64,000 bases of DNA from NCBI GenBank assembly GCA_017161655.1, contig JADFCV010000003.1:350849-414848 (forward strand), written 5' to 3'. The position numbers and the translations under genes are program-made. The notes under the pieces were generated by a model. The model saw only the letters and a program-made list of their open reading frames with translations. It ran no database searches and had not been told where the DNA came from. How positions within the stretch are numbered: position 1 is the stretch's first letter; each line of letters starts with the position of its first letter. Below are positions 56,315 through 64,000 of this stretch, piece after piece. This DNA comes from Candidatus Sumerlaeota bacterium (GTDB lineage Bacteria; Sumerlaeota; Sumerlaeia; Sumerlaeales; Sumerlaeaceae).

Positions 56315-57169
56315 TTAAGTTGCCAAGGCTTTGCGCACTGTCTGTTCCATGTTTTCCAGGCTTGGTGCAGTGCCTGTCCAGAGTTCGAATGCTTTTGCGC
56401 CTTGTCGGACAAGCATTCCGAGACCGTTGCGCACGTGGCAGCCGCGCTCGCGTGCTTCGCGCAGAAACTGCGTTTCTGCTGGCGTGTAGATGGTGTCGTA
56501 AACGAACTGTCCGGGTATGAGCCACTGTGTCGGGATAGGCGTTCCGCCTTTACCTACCATGCCAACAGGCGTGGCGTTGACCACAACCTGGGCTGAGCGC
56601 ACGAGTTCGCGGCAATGATTTCCGCAAAGGCTACTCCACTGCACCTCCACGTGAGGAAAGTAGTGGCGCAGCAGTTCGCCGAGTGCCTCGGCCGTCTCGA
56701 ATCGTCGGTTGCAAATGAGAAGGGGTGAGGCGCCAGCTTGAGCGGCTCCCACGGCGACAGCGCGGGCTGCGCCTCCTGCGCCAATCACACACACGGTTTT
56801 TCCTCGGAGAGGCACTTCTGTTTCGACGTCCTCTCTCCATCCTTCGGCATCGGTGTTGTACCCAACAGCGCGACCGTCTTCGAAACGGACGGTATTCACA
56901 GCCCCGATAGCTTTCGCTTCCTCGCTCAGTACATCGAGCTCAGCCACAACGGCTTGCTTATGGGGAACCGTCACATTGAATCCGCGCGCGCCGAGAGCTT
57001 TGAGTCCCTGCACGGCGTTGCCTATGTGCTCGGGGCGAACTTCCCACGCGAGATAAACGAAATCGAGGCCGAGGCGTTGAAACTCAGAGTTGTGCATGAT
57101 GGGGCTTAGCGAATGCCGCACGGGGTAGCCGATGATGCCGACCATTTGCGTGTGTGCTGTGATATGCAT
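56315..57169 (-). CDS. aroE: Shikimate dehydrogenase
   Basis: AroE reduces 3-dehydroshikimate with NADPH. The 284-residue enzyme has PVRHSLSPIMHN (substrate serines), FNVTVPHKQAVV (catalytic Lys), GYNTDAEGW (catalytic Asp) and VIGAGGAARAVAVGAAQAG for NADPH. It ends the rlmD/HAD/aroE unit, starting 15 bp after the HAD gene with GAGGAG upstream. Met9 is an alternative start. Other aro genes are not present. Confidence 0.97.
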   Translation of the reverse strand: MHITAHTQMVGIIGYPVRHSLSPIMHNSEFQRLGLDFVYLAWEVRPEHIGNAVQGLKALGARGFNVTVPHKQAVVAELDVLSEEAKAIGAVNTVRFEDGRAVGYNTDAEGWREDVETEVPLRGKTVCVIGAGGAARAVAVGAAQAGASPLLICNRRFETAEALGELLRHYFPHVEVQWSSLCGNHCRELVRSAQVVVNATPVGMVGKGGTPIPTQWLIPGQFVYDTIYTPAETQFLREARERGCHVRNGLGMLVRQGAKAFELWTGTAPSLENMEQTVRKALAT

Positions 57170-57184
57170 GATGATTGCTGCTCC

Positions 57185-57988
57185 TCAGCCGACCGAAGAA
57201 GGGTCGTTGTTGTGGATGCGGCGATTGTGAGCGATGACCCAATCAACGAATTCTAATGCGCCCTCGGCGTCGCTTTTCTCGCTCACAAAATGAGCGATGG
57301 CTTTCACATCGTCGTGGGCGTTTGAAGGGGCGGCCGCGATCCCAACCAGCTGAAGAAAACTCACATCTGGTCGCGCGTCGCCCATGCCTGCCATCTCGTT
57401 AGGAGCGATTCCAGTGCGTTCGCTCAGCCACGCCACACCAGTGCCTTTATGGAGATGTCGAAACAGAAAATGCACGCAAATTCGCGTCGTCTCGACAACA
57501 AACTCAGGGCCAAAGCGCTGGGCAATTTGGAGTGCAGAGGGGAGAAGTTCTTCCGGCGTGTAGGGGGGCGTGACTAAAAGCGTGAGGTGAGTGACTTTGC
57601 CCGGCTCGAACATCACCGCGTCGTTGACGAGCTCGCGTTCCACCTCGTGACGCAAAGCTTCGAGAAGGCGCTCCTCGCGTAAACCAAAATTCTGGTGCGT
57701 GTAGACCCCGTGGGTGTGAGGATCAAAGAGGACCGTGCCACCTTCGCAAAGTGCTGGCATAGTCCCGCCAATCATCTGGAGGAAACATTCGACGTAAGGC
57801 TGCGGGCGGCCAGTGCACACTGTGATTGCGGGATAGATAGGGTCGCGAGTGGCGAGAGAATTCACTTCGCGCAGGCGCGAAATCATCTCGGCGGAGAAGT
57901 GGGAAAAACTTCCGCGCGAAAGGCAGCCGTCAATATCGAAGACGAGAAGCCGGATGAGGGTGTCTGGCAGTGGGCGTGGGTCGTTCAT
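57185..57988 (-). CDS. HAD-superfamily phosphatase (Cof/SPP-like)
   Basis: The 267-residue protein holds the HAD motifs: LLVFDIDGCLS (nucleophile Asp and acid Asp), AITVCTGRPQPY (motif II), and MAGMGDARPDVSFL (motif IV). A C2-type cap is implied by the middle region, as in sucrose-phosphatase or mannosyl-3-phosphoglycerate phosphatase-like members. The substrate is unknown. ATG 57988 overlaps the stop of the methyltransferase gene by ATGA. The Met is the natural start; the frame is open 12 codons upstream. Confidence 0.9.
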   Translation of the reverse strand: MNDPRPLPDTLIRLLVFDIDGCLSRGSFSHFSAEMISRLREVNSLATRDPIYPAITVCTGRPQPYVECFLQMIGGTMPALCEGGTVLFDPHTHGVYTHQNFGLREERLLEALRHEVERELVNDAVMFEPGKVTHLTLLVTPPYTPEELLPSALQIAQRFGPEFVVETTRICVHFLFRHLHKGTGVAWLSERTGIAPNEMAGMGDARPDVSFLQLVGIAAAPSNAHDDVKAIAHFVSEKSDAEGALEFVDWVIAHNRRIHNNDPSSVG

Positions 57989-59412
57989 GAGTCTCCGGAC
58001 CTCTTGCGAAATTTGACAACGCACTCGACGTGGTGAGTGTGGGGGAAAAGATCGACAGGTTGCGCAACTTCCGGATGATAGCCGGCAGCACTAAGCGTAA
58101 CGGCATCGCGGGCCAAGGTGGCGGGATTGCACGAGACGTAAACGAGTACTGGGGCTCCCAATGCGAGTAGCAGCCTGAGAGAGCGTTTGTCCATACCGCC
58201 ACGTGGGGGATCAACGATGACGCGATCAAATTTCTGGCCAAGAGATGTCGTCACAGTGGGGAGCACCGAGCGCATTTCCCCTGCGAAAAAGGAGCAGTTC
58301 TCAATGTTATTGTGCCGAGCATTGTGCCGAGCGTCCCAGACGGCTTCGCGGACAAGCTCGATCCCCACCACTTCCTTTGCGCGGTCGGCCAGATAGATCC
58401 CGATAGAACCCGTGCCGCAGTAGGCGTCGAGCACGCGTTCACAACCTGAGAGTTCTGCAAACTCTTTCACGACTTCGTAGAGGAGTCGGGCTGCCTCGGA
58501 GTTCGTTTGGAAGAATGAGAATGTTGAAATACGATAGGTACGTTCGCCAAGTGTTTCTTCAATCCATCCGCGTCCGACGTGTTTGCGTTTTTCCTCCATC
58601 CGCGCCACATCACTTACGCCGCGATTGATGCCCCACGTAAGTCCCTGGCATTGGGGAAATGCCTTGAGGAATCGCTCTGCCAGATTGTCGAATTCGGGCC
58701 AATCGCCGTCATTGGTGAGAATTGCGACAAGGATCTCGTTGCTAGCGCGGCTGTGGCGCATGACAAGGTGGCGGAAGAATCCGTAATGGGTGACAGGGTC
58801 GTAAGGCGCGAGTCGCTGTGGGGCGGCGCGTCGCTGCGCCTCGATTTCGTCTCGGAGAAAAGAAACAACCTCATCGAAGACCGTGGGTTGCAATAAACAC
58901 TCGGGGACATCGAGGATCGTACGGAAATCACCCGGCGTGTGAAAGCCGATGGCAATGGTGCCGTCGCGTTGGGTGCCAAAAGCCATTTCCATTTTGTTGC
59001 GATAGCGCCACTCTTTGGGCGAAGCGATGATCGGCCGAATCTCGGGTAGCTGAATGCCGGCGAGGTGCGCAAAGACTTCGCGGACCTGCTTTTCTTTCTG
59101 GCGGATTTGTTCGCGGTAGGAGAGGTTTTGAAGCTTGCATCCGCCGCAGCGACCGAAAAGGGGACAAGGTGGGACGACGCGCTCCGGCGACGGCTGAAGC
59201 ACCGTCTGCAGGGTAGCTTCAGCATACGCAGATTTTACACGGTCGATTCTTGCCAGAACACGTTCCTGGGGGAGTGCCCCGTCCACAAAAACCACAAAGT
59301 CTTCTACTCTGGCTACGCCGCGACCGCCGAAAGCGAGATCTTGGATCTCAAGCTCAACCGTCTGCCCTTTGGCGAGGGGCGATTGCTCACGTTTCTTCAC
59401 GTTGCTATTCAT
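57985..59412 (-). CDS. TrmA/RlmD-family RNA m5U methyltransferase with TRAM domain
   Basis: The 475-residue enzyme methylates uracil C5 in rRNA or tRNA; RlmD (U1939 of 23S rRNA) is the nearest guess. An N-terminal TRAM domain (GQTVELEIQDLAFGGRGVAR) is followed by CPLFGRCGGCKLQNL for the Fe-S cluster, DAYCGTGSIGIYLADR for SAM, and VYVSCNPATLARD with the catalytic Cys. Start ATG 59412 is chosen because TRAM begins soon after; the frame is open to 59514. It heads the operon with the HAD gene and aroE. Confidence 0.93.
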   Translation of the reverse strand: MNSNVKKREQSPLAKGQTVELEIQDLAFGGRGVARVEDFVVFVDGALPQERVLARIDRVKSAYAEATLQTVLQPSPERVVPPCPLFGRCGGCKLQNLSYREQIRQKEKQVREVFAHLAGIQLPEIRPIIASPKEWRYRNKMEMAFGTQRDGTIAIGFHTPGDFRTILDVPECLLQPTVFDEVVSFLRDEIEAQRRAAPQRLAPYDPVTHYGFFRHLVMRHSRASNEILVAILTNDGDWPEFDNLAERFLKAFPQCQGLTWGINRGVSDVARMEEKRKHVGRGWIEETLGERTYRISTFSFFQTNSEAARLLYEVVKEFAELSGCERVLDAYCGTGSIGIYLADRAKEVVGIELVREAVWDARHNARHNNIENCSFFAGEMRSVLPTVTTSLGQKFDRVIVDPPRGGMDKRSLRLLLALGAPVLVYVSCNPATLARDAVTLSAAGYHPEVAQPVDLFPHTHHVECVVKFRKRSGDS

Positions 59413-59599
59413 TCGTGCGGTAAGTGTGTTGACTGGGGGCAATTGCGGGCAATGCAAAAGTGATTCGCCACATCGCCATTGCTGGGCCAGGGTCGCATCG
59501 CACCCGCTCTGCAAGGCTTTTGCGAAGATGCCCGACGCCAGGAAAAAACGTCAGTATAACACCTGCCGAAAAAAAGACGCGATCGGTGCTTTTTTCTTG

Positions 59600-59627
59600 T
59601 TGACGCCCGGCATGGCAACGTTACAAT
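59600..59627 (+). promoter_or_regulatory. Sigma70-type promoter of the DUF5666 gene
   Basis: TTGACG (59600-59605) and TACAAT (59622-59627) are 16 bp apart, 44 bp before the ATG at 59672. Confidence 0.65.
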
Positions 59628-59671
59628 ATTACGCGTTAAGCATCAAAAACATCAAAAAGGAGGACGCGTCT

Positions 59672-60733
59672 ATGAGTCGCAGTCTCACCCCACAAAGGGC
59701 TTTAGCGAGGAGCCTAGCACTTGCTTTGATTTTCGTTCTGGCGGGTTTAGCCTCGGCTGATCGCGCTGGATCGAAAATCAAAGGAACGCTTTCCGCCGTG
59801 GACCTGGTGAATTCCACGGTCACGGTGACGCCGCAATTTGGCTCGCCGGCGACGCTCAACGTCACACCTGCCACTCAGATCAAACGCAATGGCCTGGCTG
59901 CCACGCTCAGCGATCTCGTGCTGGGCGATCGCATCGAGGCAAAGTACGATGCCGCCACGCTCAACGCTATCAAGATTGAAGCAAAAAGTGGCACCTTACC
60001 GCCCCCGCCGCCCGTGGGTGAAGTCAAAGGGATCGTGGCTGCGGTGGATGTCGTCACCAGCAGCCTTACCGTTACGCCGAATTCTGGCGGACCGGACGTG
60101 ACGGTGCTTGTGACTTCCCTCACGGTCATCGAGTGCGACGATTTGAGGATGGGCCTGGGAGATGTCGCAGTGGGTTCGAACGTTGAGGTTAAGTATAATC
60201 TAACAACGTTCGAAGCTACGAAAATTGAGGTTCATGGCTGTGGTGCCGAGCTAGCCGAGGTGAAAGGTACCGTGGCAGCCGTGGATCCCTCGGCTGGCTC
60301 GCTGACGGTGACACCAAATAATGGCGCTCCGCAAATCACCGTCTCAGTCGATGCTAACACCTCAATTTGCAAAAATGACCTTCCGATTACCCTGGCTGAC
60401 ATCCAGGTGGGGGATTGCGTCGAGGTCAAGTTCGACGCAAACACCTTGGTGGCAGCGAAGATTGAGGTTAAGGCATGTGTTCCTCCCCCTCAGGCGTTAG
60501 CTCAGGTGGAAGGCAAGGTGACGGCGGTTGATCTCACGGCCAGCACGGTGACCATTGCTCCTCGTCGAGGCGCCCCTGTCACTTTGACCGTGGACAGTGC
60601 GACGGTCATCAAACGCGGCCGTCAAATCCTCACGCTCGCTGACATCGTGGTGGGTGACCGAGTCGAGGCCAAGTATGATCGGACCACCCTTGTGGCAGTG
60701 AAAATTGAGGTACAACGTCGCGGGTGGCACTGA
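59672..60733 (+). CDS. Exported protein of four tandem DUF5666 repeats
   Basis: From ATG 59672 (AAAAGGAGG upstream) 353 residues follow: a signal peptide (LARSLALALIFVLAGLASA) and four repeats of about 75 residues. Each runs KGTLSAVDLVNSTVTVTP-like, then a turn with TLxDIxVGDxVE, then KYDxxTLxAxKIEV. Two repeats contain extra Cys (ECDDL, ICKND, KACVP), so some disulfides may form. DUF5666 is a small beta-barrel of unknown function. It has a clear promoter and terminator, so it is a stand-alone unit. Confidence 0.9.
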   Translation: MSRSLTPQRALARSLALALIFVLAGLASADRAGSKIKGTLSAVDLVNSTVTVTPQFGSPATLNVTPATQIKRNGLAATLSDLVLGDRIEAKYDAATLNAIKIEAKSGTLPPPPPVGEVKGIVAAVDVVTSSLTVTPNSGGPDVTVLVTSLTVIECDDLRMGLGDVAVGSNVEVKYNLTTFEATKIEVHGCGAELAEVKGTVAAVDPSAGSLTVTPNNGAPQITVSVDANTSICKNDLPITLADIQVGDCVEVKFDANTLVAAKIEVKACVPPPQALAQVEGKVTAVDLTASTVTIAPRRGAPVTLTVDSATVIKRGRQILTLADIVVGDRVEAKYDRTTLVAVKIEVQRRGWH

Positions 60734-60772
60734 CGGTGTGATGACCCGTCGATAGAAGTTTCTGAGTGGTCG

Positions 60773-60812
60773 AAGCTCCGCTGCGGTCCTCGCTCCGCAG
60801 CGGAGCTTTTTC
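60773..60812 (+). terminator. Strong intrinsic terminator after the DUF5666 gene
   Basis: AAGCTCCGCTGCGG (60773-60786) pairs perfectly with CCGCAGCGGAGCTT (60795-60808), followed by TTTC. 40 bp past the stop. Confidence 0.85.
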
Positions 60813-60982
60813 ACATTCATCTTCCTTTCTTTCAAATGTAGGAGTTCTTCGGACGTCCCGCGGCAAGGGGCAGGCGCCGGACAAAACCTGAGCGAGGACT
60901 CTTTTTCCCTCAGGGCAGGCAACAAAGTTATTGAAAGAACCCGATGTGAGGCTAAATTTATTCCTATAGCTTCGGAGGTCCT

Positions 60983-61840
60983 ATGCGAGTTGGAATTATT
61001 GATCATCATCTGGCCAATTTCCACGCCGATACTTTTCTGCGTTTACTAAGATCGGGAAAGTACGCGGATGTGGAAGTTGTTGCTGCCTGGGAAATGGAGG
61101 CAGTAGGTGAGGAAGACTGGTGCAAGAAACAAAGTGTCCAGCGTGGGGCCACGCCCGAGGAGGTTGTTGCCCAAAGCGATGCTCTCATGGTCCTGGCTCC
61201 GGACAATTTCGAGGTGCACCGCGATCTTGCGTGCATGGCGGTGGCTGCGGGAAAACCCGTTTTCGTGGACAAGTTTCTCGCACCAACACTGGGGGAGGCA
61301 CGTGATATTGTAGAAGCTGCGGCACGCGCTGGTGCCCCTTTGATGTCCAGTTCGGCACTGCGTTTTGCTGTGGAGGTTGAGGAGTTACTTGGCGGAATCG
61401 GCGCGCCAGGGCGGACGTTCTTTGCGCGCGGGATGGGCAATTGGGAAGGATACGGCGTGCACACGGTGGCCATGGCGTTTCGTGCTGTGGAAGGAAACCG
61501 TCTTGTGCGGGTGCGCGATGTGGGGAAGGAAGAGGATCATCTCGTCGTGCTGGATTTTGGCGAGCGGCTGGGCAGCGTGGAAGTGCGACAGGCCAGCAAC
61601 CAATACGAGGTGCTGCCCTGGCAACTTGGTGTGCGGATAGGTGATCGCTATGCCGTGGCCACGGTGAAAGATTACGAAGCTTTTTACGCTCGTCTCATCG
61701 ACGCCGTGGTCGAGTTTTTTCGCACGGGTCAATCTCCGACGAGCGTGGGAGAAATGCTCGATGTGGTGGCAGTGCTACACGGAGCCAGGATCTCGTGTGC
61801 TCATGACGGGGCATGGGTGACACCTAGTGATTTGCTATAG
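60983..61840 (+). CDS. Gfo/Idh/MocA-family oxidoreductase
   Basis: The 285-residue NAD(P)-dependent oxidoreductase-like protein starts RVGIIDHHLANFHADTFLRL and contains MVLAPDNFEVHRDLACMAVA and GKPVFVDKFLAPTLGEARDI, the EK(P)-type motif of the family, here DK. The expected GxGxxG is altered (GIIDHH), and the C-terminal domain is short, so cofactor use is uncertain. ATG follows GGAGG. It lies before a GHL10 gene and might act on a sugar derivative, which is inference. Confidence 0.85.
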   Translation: MRVGIIDHHLANFHADTFLRLLRSGKYADVEVVAAWEMEAVGEEDWCKKQSVQRGATPEEVVAQSDALMVLAPDNFEVHRDLACMAVAAGKPVFVDKFLAPTLGEARDIVEAAARAGAPLMSSSALRFAVEVEELLGGIGAPGRTFFARGMGNWEGYGVHTVAMAFRAVEGNRLVRVRDVGKEEDHLVVLDFGERLGSVEVRQASNQYEVLPWQLGVRIGDRYAVATVKDYEAFYARLIDAVVEFFRTGQSPTSVGEMLDVVAVLHGARISCAHDGAWVTPSDLL

Positions 61841-62033
61841 GTTGAATCCAGAGTGGTGACGGATAGCACAGAAAGCCCAAAGAAGGGGGGTGTGAGGAGA
61901 ACTCCGGCAGGAAGTTTCTGAGACCGAAGTTACAGAGTTAAGATAAAGAGGCTGGAACGAAATCCCTGAGATGCGGGGTGGAGTTCGAGAGGATTCTCTT
62001 TTTAGCTTTCACAAGTATGAAAGGAGATTCGCG

Positions 62034-63251
62034 GTGTTCTGGAAGAGAAGAGCACGGGTTTTCCGTGCTTTCGGGATCGGAAATGGCCCGAAGTGTGCTG
62101 GCCTGTTGTTGGTGTGCGGTCTGTCATTGTTACTGCCTTGTGGGAGCCAGGCGGCTTCACGGGCAGATGCATTTTCGCATCTTGGTGTTTGGCTGCGACC
62201 GGAGGCCTCGGAGACGTCGATGGTCGCGCAGTTGGACGACATCGCGAAAGCGGGCTTTACCGATGTTTACCTCGAAACCTTCTATCACGGTTTCGTGATC
62301 TATCCGAGCCGCCTTGTTCCCCAACGACCCGAAATGAAAGGCACGGATTACCTCGGGCTTTATGTCCGCGAAGCAAAGAAACGTGGCCTACGTGTTCACG
62401 CCTGGCTGGAGACGTTTTACTGGGAAGTGGATACACAGGCCTATCCACAATTCCCCCGCACGCCTTTGCTCGACAAGCATCCAGAGTGGCGTTTGCTTTT
62501 GCGTGATGGGAGCCCAACGTGCAAGGCGGAATCGGCCCATAACTTTGCGAATCCCGCTCACCCGGAGGTGCGCAAGCTTGTGGCAGACATGATCGAGGAA
62601 ATCATTCGGCGCTATGAGGTGGTCGGAGTGAACCTCGATTACATTCGCTATCCCGCTGGGGAAATGGATGCTGGTTACGACGATTATACGCGTAACCTGT
62701 ACAGAAAGAAATATGGAGTCGATCCGCTGACGATCGAACGGGCCACGACAAGCTCAGCTTGGCGGCATTGGGTTTGGTTCCGCGAAGAACAGGTGCTGGA
62801 GATGGCCCGTATGGCCCGCGAACGCGTGAAAAAAGCGAAACCTAACGTGACAGTCAGTGCGGCCATCTTTCCCTCGCCGGAAAGCGACCGTTACAAGTCA
62901 ACCAAGTTCCAGAATTGGCGTGAGATGGTGCGCCGTGGCTATGTGGACGAAATCATCCCCATGGCGTATGCGTCGTCGCTCGAAGGTGTGCAGGAGGAGG
63001 TCATGACGGTTCTGAATGCGCTGCCTCCTATGAGCGGTGTGAAAGTTATTCCCGCGCTGGCCGTTCAAAAGCGGACGTACGATGTTTACGGAGCCGTCGC
63101 GCATCCACCGATAGCACAGCAAGCACAAATTGTTGGGGAACTCGGCTTGCCGGGATTCAGCGTGTTCTGCTATTCATGGATTTTAGACAGCGACGAAGGG
63201 CTTGGTTTGCTGCAACCTGTGCTCGAGGGAAAGGTTTCCAGTGAACCGTAG
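62034..63251 (+). CDS. Exported GHL10 (family 10-like glycosyl hydrolase) protein, second copy
   Basis: A GTG start at 62034 with AAGGAG 7 nt upstream gives 405 residues with a signal peptide (CAGLLLVCGLSLLLPCGSQA). The GHL10 barrel follows: VLDDIAKAGFTDVYLETFYH-like start, LRVHAWLETFYWEV, VGVNLDYIRYPAGEMDAGYD and VDEIIPMAYASSLEG. These are aligned with the protein at 23297-25039, but without its C-terminal beta domain. ATG 61971 is an alternative without a Shine-Dalgarno. Substrate unknown. Confidence 0.85.
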   Translation: MFWKRRARVFRAFGIGNGPKCAGLLLVCGLSLLLPCGSQAASRADAFSHLGVWLRPEASETSMVAQLDDIAKAGFTDVYLETFYHGFVIYPSRLVPQRPEMKGTDYLGLYVREAKKRGLRVHAWLETFYWEVDTQAYPQFPRTPLLDKHPEWRLLLRDGSPTCKAESAHNFANPAHPEVRKLVADMIEEIIRRYEVVGVNLDYIRYPAGEMDAGYDDYTRNLYRKKYGVDPLTIERATTSSAWRHWVWFREEQVLEMARMARERVKKAKPNVTVSAAIFPSPESDRYKSTKFQNWREMVRRGYVDEIIPMAYASSLEGVQEEVMTVLNALPPMSGVKVIPALAVQKRTYDVYGAVAHPPIAQQAQIVGELGLPGFSVFCYSWILDSDEGLGLLQPVLEGKVSSEP

Positions 63252-63342
63252 GGGGAGTCAGTAGGTTCCTCAGTCGACATTGAACTTGTGGAAGATTATC
63301 CGTCCCCAGCATGAGGGGGCAAAGCCCTTCAGGTAAGGCGCG

Positions 63343-63384
63343 CCGACACAGGGAGTGCTCGCAGCCACTCCGGGCGCGCCAATT
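63343..63384 (+). terminator. Intrinsic terminator with two-part stem
   Basis: GGCGCGCC pairs with a second GGCGCGCC copy about 30 nt later; inside, GGAGTG pairs with CACTCC. AATTTTTC follows. It ends the GHL10 transcript. Confidence 0.7.
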
Positions 63385-63498
63385 TTTCTAAGGGACAGCA
63401 CCTAAGCAGCAAAGGAAAATCTATCCTGGTAGTAGCGAGAGAGGTTGGCCAACTTCGAGTGCGGTAGGAATTTTGCACGCCAACGAATAAAGGCAAAA

Positions 63499-63531
63499 CC
63501 GAAATAGTACCGAGAATAGGTCTATTTTCGG
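63499..63531 (+). promoter_or_regulatory. Hairpin just upstream of feoB
   Basis: CCGAAATAG (63499-63507) pairs with CTATTTTCGG (63522-63531) with one bulged T, extended by ACC/GGT. It ends 20 nt before the feoB ATG, close to the GAGG Shine-Dalgarno. Confidence 0.45.
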
Positions 63532-63551
63532 CGAGGTCGAGTATAACGTCA

Positions 63552-64000
63552 ATGCCAACCGAGTCTCCCGAATATGGGGGTCAATCGCGACTCCGGTCAG
63601 ATGCGGAACTCCGCAAGATCCTGATTGTGGGTCCCCCAAATGTCGGTAAAAGTCTAATCTTCAATAAGCTCACAGGCAAGAGTGTGAGTGTTTCTAATTA
63701 TCCCGGCACGACTGTCGAGATTAGCGTTGGTCGCTGCCCACTGCTCCCAGGTTACGAGATCCGTGACACGCCGGGGGCATACTCGCTTTTGCCGATCACG
63801 GATGAAGAGCGTGTGGCGCGAGAGATCATCCTGGAGCAGCCAGATGCGCTGATTCTGCAAGTGGTGGATGCGAAGAATCTGCGTCGGATGCTCCCCTTTA
63901 CGCTCGAGCTACTGGAACTCGGCCGCCGCCTTATTCTCGTCCTGAATCTCATGGATGAGGCACGACAGTTGGGGGTCGTCATCGACCACGAGGAGCTGGG
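63552..64000 (+). CDS. feoB: Ferrous iron transport protein B, N-terminal part (cut by window edge)
   Basis: FeoB imports Fe2+. The first 149 codons hold the G domain: G1 GPPNVGKSLIFNKLTGK, G2 region VSNYPGTTVEISVG, G3 DTPGAYSLLPITDEE and G4 NLMDEA. An N-terminal stretch of about 20 residues precedes the G domain. The membrane part lies outside. Whether feoA precedes or follows cannot be told; it is not directly upstream. A hairpin lies close to its ribosome-binding site. Confidence 0.95.
   Translation, partial: MPTESPEYGGQSRLRSDAELRKILIVGPPNVGKSLIFNKLTGKSVSVSNYPGTTVEISVGRCPLLPGYEIRDTPGAYSLLPITDEERVAREIILEQPDALILQVVDAKNLRRMLPFTLELLELGRRLILVLNLMDEARQLGVVIDHEEL

Larger units (their letters stand above)
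63252..63551. other. 300-bp intergenic region before feoB
   Basis: No gene is seen. It holds the terminator at 63343-63384 and a regulatory hairpin at 63499-63531. A further GTCCCC...GGGG stem near 63301-63320 adds structure of unclear role. Confidence 0.5.

Noticed and set aside
63290-63385. Metal or other known riboswitch before feoB
   Set aside because: The structure ends in a terminator close to the preceding gene and matches no riboswitch consensus I know.

Overview
The window is 64 kb of moderately GC-rich bacterial chromosome with ordinary housekeeping content and high coding density on both strands. No rRNA, tRNA, CRISPR array, transposase or phage gene was found. The organism is probably Gram-negative: it carries a lipoprotein, several Sec-exported proteins, a periplasm-facing CcsA and LD-carboxypeptidase. 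It also has features unusual together: a paired M16B peptidase, SpmA/SpmB without other spore genes, the McsA/McsB arginine-kinase pair outside an obvious Firmicute context, DUF4912, DUF1338, two GHL10 (DUF187-type) glycosidase-like proteins and YncE-phosphoesterase fusions. This mix resembles deep-branching, often thermophilic lineages such as Sumerlaeota or neighbours of the PVC/FCB groups. That placement is inference from gene content only.

Layout. 1-2.5 kb (minus): heterodimeric M16B peptidase operon, with the second gene cut by the window edge. 2.7-9.3 kb (plus): histone-tail/DUF4912 protein, peroxiredoxin, a two-domain glycosyltransferase, LD-carboxypeptidase and spmAB. 9.3-18 kb: polytopic GT-like membrane protein, lipase-like hydrolase, a large carboxypeptidase-regulatory-repeat protein, YncE/phosphoesterase and an M50-CBS protease. 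18-23 kb (plus): tsaD, mcsA, mcsB, rph and a response regulator with a HEPN-like tail. 23-32 kb: GHL10 protein, aspartase/fumarase-family lyase, DUF1338 protein, a TPR protein, and a TetR regulator divergent from an exported Pro/Gly-rich protein. 32-39 kb: nusA, PP2C phosphatase, a double-receiver protein, nth, dprA and a lipoprotein. 39-48.9 kb: uvrA, pyrG, an NCS2 permease, metF, and a wecA-like/cdd/psuG operon whose 5' side holds a striking nested-hairpin element. 49.6-56.3 kb: zinc-ribbon-like protein, CBS protein, beta-propeller protein, Rsm22-like methyltransferase and ccsA. 56.3-59.4 kb (minus): rlmD-like/HAD/aroE operon. 59.6-64 kb (plus): a four-repeat DUF5666 protein, an Idh-like oxidoreductase, a second GHL10 protein and the 5' part of feoB.

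Functional themes. Nucleotide metabolism and salvage is represented by pyrG, cdd, psuG and the NCS2 permease. Envelope and exported carbohydrate chemistry is represented by the glycosyltransferases, WecA-like protein, LdcA and GHL10 proteins. Stress and protein quality control is represented by Bcp, McsAB, the M16 pair and the M50 protease. DNA repair is represented by nth, uvrA and dprA. Several genes are tightly coupled by 4-bp ATGA overlaps (M16 pair; wecA-like/cdd/psuG; rlmD-like/HAD). Translation starts include TTG (pyrG, metF) and GTG (uvrA, the TPR protein, the second GHL10 protein), usually behind a good Shine-Dalgarno.

Most interesting leads: the nested hairpin with a minus-strand U-run upstream of the wecA-like operon (about 49.2 kb); the complementary active-site split in the M16 pair; the receiver-HEPN fusion; the TetR operator/promoter arrangement at 30.85 kb; the histone-H1-like tail on DUF4912; and hairpins at the phosphoesterase and feoB 5' ends.
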